NCBI GenBank assembly: GCA_016722705.1
Contig: JADKGN010000004.1
Location: 620,001 to 684,000, forward strand
From: Candidatus Dechloromonas phosphoritropha
GTDB lineage: Bacteria > Pseudomonadota > Gammaproteobacteria > Burkholderiales > Rhodocyclaceae
Direction: 5' to 3'
DNA: 64,000 nt
In this document: positions 63,274-64,000 of the stretch, piece by piece
Layout: every line of letters starts with the position of its first letter
How positions within the stretch are numbered: position 1 is the stretch's first letter
Notes under the pieces: generated by a model
Database searches by the model: none
The model's input: only the letters and a program-made list of their open reading frames with translations
What the model was told of the DNA's origin: nothing
Program-made: the position numbers and the translations under genes

Positions 63274-64000
63274 ATGAACATCGCCGAGATCCTCCTCGTC
63301 GCCGGTGGGGGCTTTCTGGCCGGCGGCATGAACGCCATGGCCGGCGGCGGCACCTTTTTCTCCTTCCCGGCCCTGCTCGCGGCCGGCGTGCCGCCGGTGA
63401 TGGCCAACGCCAGCAACACCGTCGGCCTCTGCCCGGCCAGTCTGATCAGCGCCTGGGCCTATCGCCGCGAAGCGTTGCGCCATGGCAAGTGGGCGCTACT
63501 GCTGGTTGCCGTTTCGCTGGTCGGCGGCATCGCCGGCGGCTTGCTGCTGCTGGCGACCTCCAACGCGGCATTCTCGATGCTGATTCCCTGGCTGCTGCTG
63601 ACCGCCACGGTCTTGTTCGCCTTCAGCGGCCAGGTCTCGCGACTGGTCAGTTGGAGCAAGGGGAAGCTCGGCGGCGATGTGAACAAACGCAACCCGGGTG
63701 GCCCCGGCGGCGCCTTGTTTCAGCTCATCGTCGCCATCTATGGGGGATTTTTCGGCGCCGGCATGGGAATTCTCACCCTCGCCGCGCTCTCCATCCAGGG
63801 CTTCGAGGACATTCAGGAAGTCAATGCGCTCAAGAACCTGACTTCAGGCGTCAATTACTTCGTTTCGTCCTCCACCTTCATCATCGCCGGCGCCATCAGC
63901 TGGCCGCACACAATGGTGATTCTCGTCGCCGCCATGTTCGGCGGCTATCTCGGGGCCAATTTCGCCCGCCGCCTGCCGGCCATCTGGCTCAAGCGGGTAG
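63274..64000 (+). CDS. TauE/SafE-family transporter, 3' end cut by window
   Basis: 242 residues are visible with six hydrophobic segments. The start MNIAEILLVAGGGFLAGGMNAMAGGGTFFSFPALLAAGV-type stretch (with AGGGTFFSFPALL and NTVGL) is diagnostic of TauE/SafE (DUF81) anion exporters, some of which move sulfite or sulfoacetate. The second repeat begins IYGGFFGAGMGIL. The substrate is unknown. It is divergent from the LysR gene, a usual regulator-transporter pair. Confidence 0.9.
   Translation, partial: MNIAEILLVAGGGFLAGGMNAMAGGGTFFSFPALLAAGVPPVMANASNTVGLCPASLISAWAYRREALRHGKWALLLVAVSLVGGIAGGLLLLATSNAAFSMLIPWLLLTATVLFAFSGQVSRLVSWSKGKLGGDVNKRNPGGPGGALFQLIVAIYGGFFGAGMGILTLAALSIQGFEDIQEVNALKNLTSGVNYFVSSSTFIIAGAISWPHTMVILVAAMFGGYLGANFARRLPAIWLKRV

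Overview
The window is a GC-rich betaproteobacterial chromosome segment. Gene content and order point to the Rhodocyclales (Dechloromonas/Azonexus/Accumulibacter-like): pilE facing ispH-fkpB-lspA-ileS-ribF, xseB-ispA-dxs-folE2, rpsP-rimM-trmD-rplS, ilvBHC-pssA-leuA, lptFG divergent from pepA-holC-valS, and cspD divergent from clpS-clpA. This placement is inferred from family knowledge; no database was searched.

Layout. 1-0.97 kb: end of a pilY1-like gene and a type IV pilin. 1.0-6.27 kb: an accessory island between a truncated second copy of ispH and the intact ispH. It holds an IS66 remnant, a frameshifted small gene, a GlsB-type membrane protein, two small secreted proteins (one a histidine phosphatase) and a dead IS256 transposase. 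6.27-43.3 kb: a mostly housekeeping stretch covering isoprenoid synthesis (ispH, ispA, dxs), lipoprotein processing (lspA), Ile- and Val-tRNA synthetases, riboflavin kinase, cell-wall amidase, tRNA modification (tsaE, queG, trmD), ribosome genes, branched-chain amino acids and leucine, LPS export (lptFG) and a small sigma-factor operon. 43.3-44.2 kb: a decayed pabB-pabC gene carrying a 158-bp MITE-like element. 44.2-50.2 kb: tusA, a BepA-type protease, moaC, csp, clpS, clpA, rraA. 50.2-58.0 kb: a second accessory region downstream of rraA with an Mg P-type ATPase, a complete IS1380-family element, an orphan 504-residue gene with a winged-helix end, rnk, and two decayed copies of the rraA 3' end. 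58.0-64 kb: aceA, a coiled-coil/SPOR-like membrane protein, a DNA glycosylase, a YbaN-type protein, and a LysR regulator divergent from a TauE/SafE transporter that runs off the window.

The most unusual features are the places where extra copies of a host gene's 3' end border foreign DNA (ispH once, rraA twice), the MITE that adds exactly 54 open codons inside pabC, the orphan 504-residue protein next to an IS1380 element, and two Rho-independent terminators on the plus strand between ribF and amiC where no plus-strand protein gene exists.
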